Assembly: GCA_902702965.1 (NCBI GenBank) | Contig: CACRXP010000145.1 | Location: 675,088-739,087, forward strand | Direction of reading: 5' to 3' | Source: Spirometra erinaceieuropaei | Lineage: Eukaryota; Platyhelminthes; Cestoda; Diphyllobothriidea; Diphyllobothriidae | DNA: 64,000 nt | Part shown: positions 1 to 10,569 of the stretch, piece by piece | How the letters are laid out: each line of letters begins with the position of its first letter | Position numbering within the stretch: position 1 is the first letter of the stretch | Notes under the pieces: model-generated | What the model was told of the DNA's origin: nothing | What the model saw: only the letters and a program-made list of their open reading frames with translations | Databases searched by the model: none | Position numbers and translations under genes: made by a program

Positions 1-3000
1 AACAGAAACGACGTGGATGACTGGGCAGTCATGCACACGACCCGTATACCCAGCGGGAGCGCGAGCGCACCTACCTCCGGAGAACCAGGTATCAGAGAAC
101 TGCCAGGGCAAATCTGGCTGCGAGGGCCATGGCTTGCTGATCATGGCGTGGTGGACGCTCATAATACTTAAGGCCTTGAAGGATGACACACAGCCTTAAA
201 TTTGCCGGGGCCATAACCCTTCAAAGGGTGGGTAGCCAGTCAGTCAGCGAATGAAAAGCACTACCCGATAAGTAACACACACTCCTCACATGTGTGAGAG
301 TGCCACAGGTCCCTTTAAAAAGGAGATTTGGGTATCAGCCTTAGGTTTATCATTTTTCCAATATAAAAAACGGACTGAAAACATCAGTTTTATGTCAGTA
401 GCAGTCTAGTCCAGATAGCACAATTCCAAAGTTTATTTTCACGTCCCCACAGGTTTCGAGGACTGCTAGGGCAAGGAAAGTGTGGAAATGGGTGGGGGTA
501 TGGTGGATTCCATATCGTTTCTATGAAGATTTTTCATTAAATGGGAGCGTCTGTTTGATCTACGGTAAACATAATCAGTAGTTACAAACATGGAATTGTC
601 CAACAGGCGCAGCGAACGCCCATAACTTTTGTGACTTCTAATAGGATCAGGGTAATTTATTTAACTTTGAATGCTTTGTTAGAAAATGCATTACGACTAT
701 TTTCACGGAAGCAGTACCGACAGTTGCTTAATGCAACTGTCTATCATGTTTGAAACAAAGCATTCCGATAATAAGGAAAGCTGTACTGCTAAAAACTAAA
801 CCAGAGTTTTCACTGGGTTTCTTATGAATGATCCCACGTTATTTCATCTCGAGACTCGTCAGTTCTTCGGAGTTCATGCTTGAGTTTCCTTTAATATCTT
901 TTTATGCGGTAGGCTGTTGCACTAGTCGTGGAGTTAACAGAGCACTTAAAGTGCCTAGGTGAACCGTTTCCAAACTGTAAACCCCGCAGGGCTTCGCAAG
1001 AGTGCAATTCGTCGCCGAGAGTAATACTTCGGGGTTGCACCACTTGGAATCCAAATGCTCGCTGACTGGGCACCGACTCTTCTGTCTCGCTTTTGATCCT
1101 TGCAACGCATTCCGAAAACTTAATTGCTTCAGCTGTCTCTTCCGTGATTGTATTTTATATGCGCTCATCAATTTTGCTAATCAGTTCTCACTTAGAAGTA
1201 GTCTATATGTTCTCTCGTTCCATCAGATTGCACAAAGTGGAACAGGACATTCTATTTATGACGCAGCATTCGGATCTGTACTCCCCTCACCCTAATTTAT
1301 TATTTCATGGTTTAAACGGTACCACGCGGTACATGGTGGTCAGACTACGTTTTTGGCAAGATAGCCAATTTGCCATGCACCAAATGTCCACATTTGTTAA
1401 ACATATGGGGAGATTGGGAAGAAACTGCGCAGAATTTCACAACTGTCCGAATTCAGTCGCAAACCTGCGCAGTATGCTTACCCCTTAATGAACATGGGAA
1501 ACTTGTTAGGCCAGTCGGTGGCTTTTACCACTGTGCATACACCTAAATGACGACCAGCAGAACAAATGGCCATGTGGCTTCCAAGAGGAAAACGCAACGG
1601 GAAGGCGCACAGGCAGGTAAGTGAGGTAAATTAAGAACTCCTCGGTATATCAATGCACTATCTAAGTGCGGTCGGCCCCGGCGTACTGCCCCTCCGGGCA
1701 TGCACGGCGATTGGTAGGTAATCTCTTTAGAAGAGAAAAAAACCAAAATTTTGAACAACTCAGGGAAGAAGACCGTAATTTAATTTTCTGTGAGAAAGAA
1801 AAGCCTGGTCGGAACTTCAGAACTGTACTTGCAAATCATCGACCTGTTAATTTGGTTTATTTTGTTGGGCTTACGAACAACAGTTAGGCTCCAAGTTCTT
1901 CTTTCTGCCAGCAGAAGTATCCATCACTGTCGGTTAAAGACAGACAGGTGGAAAATTGGCATAAGTGACATTACTACTGTACAGAAGTTTCCCTATTTTT
2001 TTTACACATATTTGAACTCCAATAATGAATTTTAGTGTTGCGTCTAAGCAGAGACTGTACACAGGGCGCCGAAATCATCAGCCCAGGGTTCCGAGTAGCA
2101 AAGTATCGAAAGCACCAGACGAAGGGGGAATTCATTGTGCACAGAATTCTGAGATGCTGTCTCAGCTGGCAGTGGCCACTGGCAAGACCGCGGCGTGGGC
2201 TGAGGCTGCAAGGCAGTGGTGCCAGCTGCTTTAGTAGGCTTGTGGGAGCAGGTCCGTGTCTTTGTCCGGGCTGTGTGTGTGTGCGTGTAGCCTTAACCAA
2301 GGACTGGCGTGTCCATGTGAGGCATGGGCGACTGCCGCCGCCTGATTGCGCATGCGTGTGACCATGTTGCGGTCAGTCAGACTGTAAGGTCAATGTGTCT
2401 GAAACTGCCCTCTGAGAAGGTTAATGGCATATTGACACAGTGGGGGTCTTAATCAAAGACCTCGGGCATCGGGGTAATGACTGTCAGGTACCCTGGTGGG
2501 CAGATAACTGCTCGTGCGAGCACCAACACTACCTTAGAGTCGATGTTTCGAGGTTTTTCCTAACCTTCTAAGCTGGTTTGAGAGCTTAAAATATGTTTCA
2601 TGATCTGTAAGTGAATACTTATGAGTAATTTGGCGTTAAACGAAGGCTAGAAAGTCACGTCGACCATTGTGTCCAACCTGGAAATGTCCCGACAGGTCAT
2701 CATTTATTTGAAGGGAAAGGAGAGTGAGGCTGATCCCGACTAACCCAGCGCATTCCTCACCATAATAAATTTGCATGTCTGTACCTATTACCAGACTTCA
2801 TAAGCGACGGCCTGAGACGTTGTTAACTGACAGAGTGGCCCTTTTCTGTGCCAGACTGGGGACAGACTGTAGTGACACTTTCTAAATGTGGACTTATTGA
2901 CACTCCAACTCACCTGAGATCCGAGACAGCCCATCACCCGTCTGAAACAGAACCTAGTACACGCGCAGTTATAAAGGAAACTCAGGACGTGTGTGTGACT

Positions 3001-3656
3001 GGAGCAGACGGGCTGGTTAACCTTGGCCGCCAACGTCCTCGCGTCCCACCTTGCGTCTTGACTTCCTCTTGCCTTCGGAAAACGTGAATGTTGAGAGCGA
3101 TAGTGAGGTAGGTAAGACGCAAGTCGGCTCTACTTTGGGCGAATTCACCTGAAAGCCACGACCGCACTCATCCCTGAGACAGCAGTGGACTTCGTAGCTT
3201 GCGGCGATCGAACTATGGTGTCCGCAGCCGATGTCGCCAGGTGACGGCCTTGTCACATGGGGTTCGCCTGTTCAGATCTGTTTGTCGGTCCCAAATTTTT
3301 TATGAGAAACAATGTTTCGCGTGCCTTGTGGTTGAATCAGTCTACATGAATAGCAGTCAGATGGATAAGGTTGTAATAGTGTGACCACGCCTGTCGGCCT
3401 ATCCTGGCAAAAATGGCGGTACTGGTCTTTTTAATCTACCAAGCGCGTAGGTTCCTACAAAACTCGAACAGACTATTTTTCAAAGCAGTGGACTCAGCAT
3501 AAGAAATCGGCTATTGTGTAGTGATGGATTTATGAATGACAACATAGTTTCCAGTGGAGTATATTAATGAGATTCTTTTGTCTATAGATTATGGCAGGGA
3601 GTTCATACAAGTGGATAATTACACAAATTGAAACGAAGGCCCATGGGTAGACGAGA
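1..3656. other. Non-coding stretch, no gene recognised
   Basis: The open frames here are short (longest about 130 codons) and overlap on both strands. I found no protein-family motif and no convincing splice-bounded exon. The first 250 bases and 2225-2560 are richer in GC than the rest and could be old repeats, but I could not match them to anything else in the window. Confidence 0.6.
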
Positions 3657-3717
3657 AGTGCCCGATAGTGTAAATTCTCCAAATACCTCCCTCAATTCAC
3701 GCTCGGGCACTTTTTTC
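3657..3717 (+). repeat. Hairpin followed by a T run
   Basis: A 9-bp perfect inverted repeat (AGTGCCCGA at 3657-3665, TCGGGCACT at 3703-3711) is extended inward by a further imperfect stretch of about 9 bp, and a run of six T follows. The layout resembles a small-RNA 3' end or a palindromic repeat. I see no RNA gene upstream that would explain it. Confidence 0.5.
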
Positions 3718-6700
3718 TGCAACAACCGTGACTGCGTAGCTTCATTCGTTTCCCACAGTCGTCAGTCAAGTTACTATCTGCAGCTGAAAGCGTAGAGTCC
3801 TTCAGGTTAACGAATCACCAAATCATCGTGAAGAGGGATGATTTTATCGCCCTCTCTTATCGGATTTACTCTGAAATCCAACGCTCACAAAACCGCATAG
3901 TCGTAGAGGGCACACTACTCATAAAAGACGGTACCTAAGCCACTAAACACCTTTTAAAATTAGCAGTCCTTATATTCACTGCAGATTCCTGTGCCTGGTG
4001 TGATACTGGCTGACAGTCCATACCGTAGCCCTTAATTTTCTCCAATACATCATCGACGTTGATGATTGGCCGGACATGGACTCGTCAATTTGGCTGATTG
4101 TAACGACACTGGAAGCAATGTTAACCCCCGCGCCTTCCGTATTTCTAATTGCTCTGCTCAGGTAGAGTCTTAGCACTAAGTAGGGAAAGGGAAGATATCG
4201 CGTTTTTCGATGGACTGCAGGCCAGGAAAACTTGCTTAGGGAGTCTGCTACTCAGATGACCCTTGTCAACCATCGAAAAAGGTTCGGATTATCGAACTTG
4301 AAACCGTTGTCAAGCCCCGTAAATCCGGGTATTTGCGGTGGATCTGAGATGCGCTAGTTTTACTAGGTGTGTGATCCCGCAACATCTAAATTATGCCAAA
4401 TACTGCACTCCTGAGTGTCCACTACCTCAATCTGTTACCGTTTCTAATGGTGAGCTAGAGGACGAATCCGGAACGTTGTGCGAATAAATTATTGTCCCAG
4501 CAATCCGATTTTCTTTTCACCAACTGCTTCATGCAACCCCCTAGTTCAGTCTTCAGAACGATGAAACGTGTCTGTCTTCCTCAAATATCCACAGAAAGCG
4601 AGAAGCGAGTATGTTTTCAGGATAAATTGGTTGCAAATTAAGAAGCCCATTGTAACTGGTAGACGGTAGAAGACTGTTTTCACTTGGATTAGCGGTGGTA
4701 GCTCAAACAGAAAACTAAGGGTTCCCATCTGATGAATTGGGTACCTATATAAAATTTTAACAAGTCTGTCACGCGGACGAGATGACTGTTCAAAGGCCAA
4801 GTAATAGATTAGAACCAACTTGTACGACTGTTCCAGTAGTGTGATCTACGGCCTCTGTACGAAGACCTACTGCTTGTTCCGCGAACTCGCCTAAAGGGGA
4901 AAGGAAGCATAACATCTCAAAAGAAGGTCGCCCAGTAAGATGGCCATCTTTACATTCAATACCAAACTAACGACTTGTATTTCGCCTGCTCTTCTGCACA
5001 GTCCAGTATTCTGTAACCCGTGTCATAATTTGTCTTCCGAGCAGTTTGCGAATGCGCCTCCTTAATGCTGAAACTTTTAATCCAGTCGGTCTCTTAAAAA
5101 CTGCATGATGAAAAGAGTAGCGTTCACATTTTCCATTGATAACAAACGCCCTCTCTGTCACTATCCTGCAAGACCTTGATCGCCAGGTGTTCCGACCGAG
5201 ACTCTAAAACGGTTTGTGTTAGTGTGTGTACAATCGTGTGTGCAAGCATGTGTTTTTCTGCTTTCCTAGACTATTTCTCATGCAGCCCGAAAGGGAGAGA
5301 GAGAGACAAAAACAGTCTGGGCCACCCAGAAAAACAAATGCTTTCTGTCTGCGTTGTCCTTCCTAACTGGGAATTATGTTCGTTGCATCTTTTGATCCGC
5401 GGTAAGTAACAAGGTCTGGAGCGAAACAGGGGGGTGCAGGGTGTATTGATCAGGCCATGGGTTCCGGGTGTAGGTAAGGGCGTTTGCGGTCAGATCGGCG
5501 TTTTCGTCATCAGGCCTGATTGGGGCGCGAAAACGACTTCTGGCCTCCGATGAAAAACCTCATTCAGCTGTCTGTTGCCGGGATAAGATCCATGCAGACG
5601 CCTTTATCCTGACCCGGTTCCTGTACAGGGGTAAGAGGTGAAAAGTAGACGTTGACTTAATTTGTTTCGGGAAAAAAGGAGGTTGCCTCCGACTGCGCAA
5701 ACCATCAGCTAGTTGTTCTCGCCTTGGTATCCTCTCCTCCGCAACTAGTTCAATGCCTGCACCAGAAGGAGAGATAGCAGTCTCGCGAAAACCTGCATAA
5801 ACACTTCGAAAAGAAGGCTGGTACTGCGTCAAATTTACGCATCCATAAAAAATAAAAAGTACGTGGCAGCGGGAGGATGAAGGACCCCACTTAATTATCC
5901 GTCATTTTTTGAAAATTTGTTTTTTGTTCAATTTTTAATTGACGCGCTTATTTCCGTTGACACATGAAAGTGTACGTCAGGAATACAAATACTTTCTCTG
6001 TTTTCCTGTATTTCGTCAGTTTACTGTCTGACGCCCTGCTTCACCTGTAAAACCCCCACAATCACCATTCCCTTATGAGACGATCTACAGTCTACCAACA
6101 GTTAAGTGGAGTCCTCCGCCCAGCCGGTACCAAGTACAGTCACTAAAGCAAACATTTAGCATCGAAGAAGGAACCACACGGACGGCATTTTTGACAGGAG
6201 GTTTGTCATCTAGCAAAGTCTGCACGCTGTTTTGGCCCGGTCACCTCAGGACAGTGACGATTGCCTAATAAAATATACGTAGACTCACTCCCTCAAGAAG
6301 TCCCCTCGCTGAGGGGCCAAAATTATTTCTTCTGCCATGTTTTGAGAAGAGGCAAAGAAAACAAAAACGTAGAAACATTCTTCCTTTGTTCTTGTTGTAT
6401 TAACGGAAGCTGAGCATTGGTAGACAACCAGCAGTCGATAACACCACTTGACGACCGTTTATTCAGGTGTTCGATAAATGTTTCAGCAATTCTAAAAACG
6501 GAACATTAATGATCTCAAATGATGTAGTTTAAATGATGAAGTACAGAGCTCGATAGAGAACTGGATCCTGTCTAGGCCTTAGCCATCTGTAATGGTAGTC
6601 TGGGTGGCTGACCAGCCAAGGACCGTCAATTCAACGAGATGACTCCCAAAGTTGAAGGCTGTTCGTGCACAGATTCTGTAGTTTTGTGAGAGCCAGTAGG

Positions 6701-7370
6701 ATGGCAATAATCACAAATAACGGAATGAACTGATAATAAACTTTACCTTTTCCGGCCACGAAACACACTTTATTCTTGACTGGCATGTCCTCAACAGTGT
6801 TTCAATTTTCTTCACAATTCGCTCCTCATGACTGCAGCTTAACACTTGAGACGCGTTGGGTTGGTGTGCTTGTGTGCAGCTTCGGTTCCATAAATCGAAA
6901 ACAAGGTGACGGTAAAGACTTTCTTTGGAGACAAGCACTAGCAGTATCTGGAACATAAGTTCATCTGTTTTATAATTTTACCACTAATAAGAACAATAAC
7001 ACCATTTAGTGGAGATTTTCAACCTCCGCCGGAATCACATCGATTATTTAATTTTTCTGTGCCTTAAAATCCTTGCGGCCGAAGGCTTTGTGCAGCCTCA
7101 TAAGCAGGACGACAAGTTGCTTTAGGATGACCTTCAGGCAGTTATTTTGCGGCCACGGTGTCGGTCGACTTTTGTTAAGAGTGCTTCATCTTCCATCCAA
7201 CGCTTGCATGCTAAGATCGGGAGGACGGATCCGTTTAAAGAATTGGTAGGAGTTGCCCAGAACCTCAAATAGTTCATTTGCTTAACTGATGCCAGTTCCA
7301 CCTGGGGCTCTGGCATTATACCATTCATCTTTATTGATCTTTCGGCAATATTTCACTTCGTAGTCGTACC
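3718..7370. other. Non-coding stretch, no gene recognised
   Basis: There are no supported exons or family motifs. A nested palindrome lies at 5499-5535: 8-bp arms CGTTTTCG and CGAAAACG enclose the 12-bp palindrome ATCAGGCCTGAT. No other structure stood out. Confidence 0.5.
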
Positions 7371-7374
7371 TATA

Positions 7375-7555
7375 AGGGGTTAGGATTTGGAGTTAGGGTT
7401 AGGGGTTGGTGGTTAGGGTTAGGGATTGAGGTTAGGGGTTAGAGTTTGAGGATGGGGGTTAGATATTAATGTTAGGGATTGGCGTTAGGGTTAGAGGTGA
7501 GGGTTTTTGGTTAGGTGTTAGATTTGAGGGTTAGAGGTTGGGGTTAGGCTGGGAT
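7375..7555 (+). repeat. Degenerate TTAGGG telomere-like tract
   Basis: About 180 bases are built from variants of TTAGGG (TTAGGGTT, TTAGGGG, TTAGGGAT, TTAGAG and so on), with G-rich units all in one orientation. It reads like a decayed interstitial telomeric array. It ends directly at the inverted Penelope fragment that starts near 7557. Shorter tracts of the same kind occur near 22787-22850, 36405-36505 and 52385-52440. Confidence 0.75.
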
Positions 7556-7556
7556 T

Positions 7557-8137
7557 TGTCGACGGGTGTCAGCTGCTGGAAAGGTCTCTGATATAGCTTG
7601 AGTTAGGCGTCTTCTTAAAAGTTCACTTGGTGCATCCCTTTGAAATGGGACCCTGATAAAGAGCCTTTTCTTTCCTGCCGTCAGTATCGGGGGCTTTTGT
7701 GGTCTTTTGGCCATGTTCTTAGTAATGAATCGATCAGGATACCTGTTCTGACGAAAAAGGCTTTCGATAATCTTAAGCTCTTTCTCAACGCTATCAGCTG
7801 AGCAGATTCTTCTCACTCTTTCTGTCAAACAGCGGCTTAAATTACGTTTAACGTTTAGTGGTACAAAACTCCCAAAATGGGTGTATTGCCCGGACCACGT
7901 TTTCTTACGATAGACGCTACGTAGAATGCTGTCGTCAGGTCTTCTACTCAGAAGCACATCCAGAGTGAATTTTATTGATGGGTGCGCCCTCCATTCCCCT
8001 CTCCAAACCCGAGTTACAGCTTAATTATCTACTTATCCGTATCTTTTAATTTATTACTTGAATAGCCATATAAATGGACAGGCCTGAAGAGAATTTATCG
8101 AAAGCAGACGTATGCTCGCCAAATTGCCTTTTAAATT
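7557..8137. mobile_element. Penelope-like element fragment with inverted 5' part and direct 3' part
   Basis: The segment 7557-7987, read on the minus strand, matches the reverse-transcriptase C-terminal and linker coding region of the element at 48.1-50.2 kb (its positions 49095-49553). An internal loss of about 35 bases lies near 7965. At 7988 the orientation flips: 7988-8137 on the plus strand matches that element's 3' untranslated tail (about 50046-50195). The two pieces meet with no sequence between them, and about 490 bases of the full element are missing at the join. This is the geometry expected when reverse transcription starts twice on one RNA. The minus-strand frame 7957-7544 is a remnant of the coding region and should not be annotated as a host gene. 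Confidence 0.85.
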
Positions 8138-8162
8138 TTACACTGGGAATTTTCGCAACACT

Positions 8163-8395
8163 AAGAACATCTGTTGGAAGGAAACCCAACAAAGACAAGA
8201 GAGGCTGGGATGGCCGATCGCAAGCGACAGGACAACGAGCCCGTTACCTGATGGCTACAGCGTTGGACATAAAGACGCTCAATAACCAATAAAACCCCGG
8301 TTTGAACCTCATATGTCCCCAAAACCATGCGGTTTGATAAGATTGGCCGACTACGGCTAATAAATCAGATATGAATATTCCAAATTCCCATGAAT
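8163..8395 (+). repeat. Degraded copy of the tRNA-derived SINE
   Basis: The order of recognisable blocks is the same as in the better copies at 32.2 and 38.7 kb: a head region with GACAGGACAACG, a B-box-like GGTTTGAACC, and then CGACTACGGCTAATAAATCAG. It directly follows the Penelope tail that ends near 8137. It is too diverged to be active. Confidence 0.55.
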
Positions 8396-8930
8396 TTGTC
8401 GGATCTGCTTTTAGCACACATACACACACAAAGACTAAATGAATTGGTTGATTTCTGCTTCGTCAGATGTAATCGAGCTTCTTCACCCATTTGTTCATCG
8501 CGCCGGGTTTCGTCTCCATACATTTCAAGGGAAACCCCACGGAGGCTGAGCGTGGGGCTGCCGAGAGCGGGCGTCGGCACCTCACCGCTGCCGCAGGATG
8601 GCGATAGCACGACTGCGCCCGAGGCGGTTAGAGTGAAAAGTACGAAGAACCTGGGGTGCACGCCTGCGTCCTCCAGACGGATGTGAGGGTCTTTCGTCAC
8701 CAGCCGCCGAGCATCCACTTGCACGACCGCGATTACTGCCCTGGCAGCGTAGAGTCTCGACCACCCCTGTGGCGGCGGTCTCTGTCACGCCCAAATTTTG
8801 GACCGCCGGTGTGCAGCCGCCGTCGCCAATTCCGACGCCGAGGGCTGTGATCCCGCAGATAGCGAGGGAGTGTGGGCACCGATTGCGGTCTCTGATAGGT
8901 GAGCTGTCCGACCATCAATTATTCGCAGAT
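8396..8930. other. GC-rich stretch of unknown role
   Basis: About 500 bases are clearly richer in GC and CpG than their surroundings, with overlapping open frames on both strands. One is a minus-strand frame at 8724-8365 with a short hydrophobic segment. I see no family motif and no consistent splice sites. It could be a first exon and promoter of an unseen gene, or a repeat. I cannot decide. Confidence 0.3.
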
Positions 8931-9648
8931 GTCACCAGAGGGAGCTGATACCGGAAGAGGGAGAGATGGTGATCGTAGGTGAATGCGTGAGGGGGAATCT
9001 AGGCCATTTGACGGCATGCACTAGCAGGTAACCTGAAACTTGCACACCGACTGCTTCACATGAACGCACATGGTTGAGGCAGACAAATCAGCGACTGGAA
9101 ACGATGCATGTGAGAGCCTAGCAAAAATTTAAATTAGTGGATAGCTGACATTTAATCATAGCTGAAGTGTGAGTGGGCGAATAACGAGAGCCAACAGGCG
9201 TTCGCGAACTATTAATAGATCCCAAATCAGGTGGAGGATAACCTCGGAAGAAGAGAGACCGCGACTCATCACTGGACAAAAGGTGTCAGCAATAGGTAAG
9301 GGTACAGTCAGGGCTAAAATACATGAAACTCTGGACAACATTTTTCAGAATAATTTTTTGCCTATGTAAGTTTACCCCTACTATTTAGAAGAAATGGGCA
9401 AATAATGCCCGTAAACATGGTATCTTACGGAGTGTTATCATCGAACAAAAAATACCTCTACGCAACCTCCAGGATGTATTCTAAAGTTGAACTTACATTA
9501 ATTGCAAAGCTGGATCTTTACTGCCATATGTTGATTCACGCACCAGTTTATGCAAATTTTTTAGACTACTTGGCCCGGAGCCATTTCAATTCTTCAATCG
9601 CTTAAATGTTGTGCATTTATGTACTTGGAAAATTCCCAGCCGAGTAAG

Positions 9649-9727
9649 GAAGAAGAAGAACAAGAACAAGAAGATGATGATGAAGAAGAAGAAGAAGAAG
9701 AAGAAGAAAAAGAAGAAAAAGAAGGCT
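9649..9727 (+). repeat. GAA/GAAA purine microsatellite
   Basis: About 80 bases consist almost entirely of GAA, GAAA, GAT and CAA triplets and form a polypurine tract on the plus strand. It lies just 5' of the decayed Penelope remnant. Confidence 0.9.
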
Positions 9728-10002
9728 AGTCGAACGTCGGAACCCTCTCCTTAGTATTCTTGGCTATCGAACTCGTGCACAAGTTCATCGTCAGAGATTA
9801 CAAGGGCTGCAGAGAAAGAGGATATTATTGAAGGCATTAGGCAATTAGCGGCCGCTGACGCAGGTCTTGAACTGGCTGCGCAGCGCACTGTATACCAGCC
9901 TCAGATCGATGCATCGACTCACCGGATTCTCATCCCGGACCCAGGCAACCTAGAAGAAGAGACACATGAGGCCCGATATCTCCGTGACTAATTTTTGCTT
10001 CA

Positions 10003-10560
10003 TTGGCAAGTAAAAGACGCTTAAAGCCTATGTCTACTTGTTCGCCCCCAGAAAACCTAACTGGAGACTCATCGATGATACGGCTTGGGTTGCCATACAT
10101 TAGGGACGCTTCAGAAGAGATTGACTGCACTACCGAGGAACGAGGTGCAAGAACTGCACACCGACCCAAAGCTGCCATGTGCAACAGGGCCATGAAAATC
10201 AAGAGCGATTAACTGCAAAGGAAGAGTCTGGGATAACATATCGCATCCCGTTCCCGATCGGTCCTCGTAACTACCAAGGTCAGACTGAAAACATGCTCGG
10301 ATCGCGCACACGTGCTCAGAAGCTGACTGTACGCAAGGACGAGGAATTACCGCAACTGACTGCCCACACATTCGAATGGGGCCATGAGTTCAGTTTCGCA
10401 ACCGCGAAGATGATCTCCCACGCCGGAAGCAAGGCAAGTCGAAAACTGGTTTGTGCATGGGTCACGGATGAGAACCCAGACAGTCGGCATATAGAGTTCT
10501 GTGCTGACAACTCAAAACCTGCACCAGCGGCCGCTGACTGGCCAAAGCCTCTTATAACGT
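10003..10560 (+). pseudogene. Decayed Penelope-type retroelement, GIY-YIG endonuclease end
   Basis: Two consecutive frames carry the order typical of the C-terminal part of a Penelope-like polyprotein. In the frame of 10003-10212, a G-LPYIRDASE block is followed by a TAHRPKA block. After a frame change, the frame of 10179-10580 carries an ITYRIP block, a Y-x-GQT block (the YIG half of GIY-YIG), R-x-RAQKLTVR, HTFEWGHEFSF and a terminal SRHIEF. The spacing fits a GIY-YIG endonuclease. The change of frame and in-frame stops show that it is dead. It is a different family from the element at 48-50 kb, whose corresponding blocks differ. The match rests on my recollection of these families and was not searched. 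The minus-strand frame at 10771-10316 is a shadow. Confidence 0.6.
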
Positions 10561-10569
10561 GCCTATTTT

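Noticed and set aside
5499..5535. Nested palindrome CGTTTTCG...ATCAGGCCTGAT...CGAAAACG as a ribozyme or protein-binding site
   Set aside because: No conserved core or second copy was found; listed only as structure.
7544..7957. 137-codon minus-strand gene
   Set aside because: It matches the reverse-transcriptase C-terminal region of the Penelope element at 48-50 kb and is part of the inverted fragment.
9649..9727. Lys/Glu-rich coding from the GAA repeat
   Set aside because: Simple microsatellite with no extended frame.
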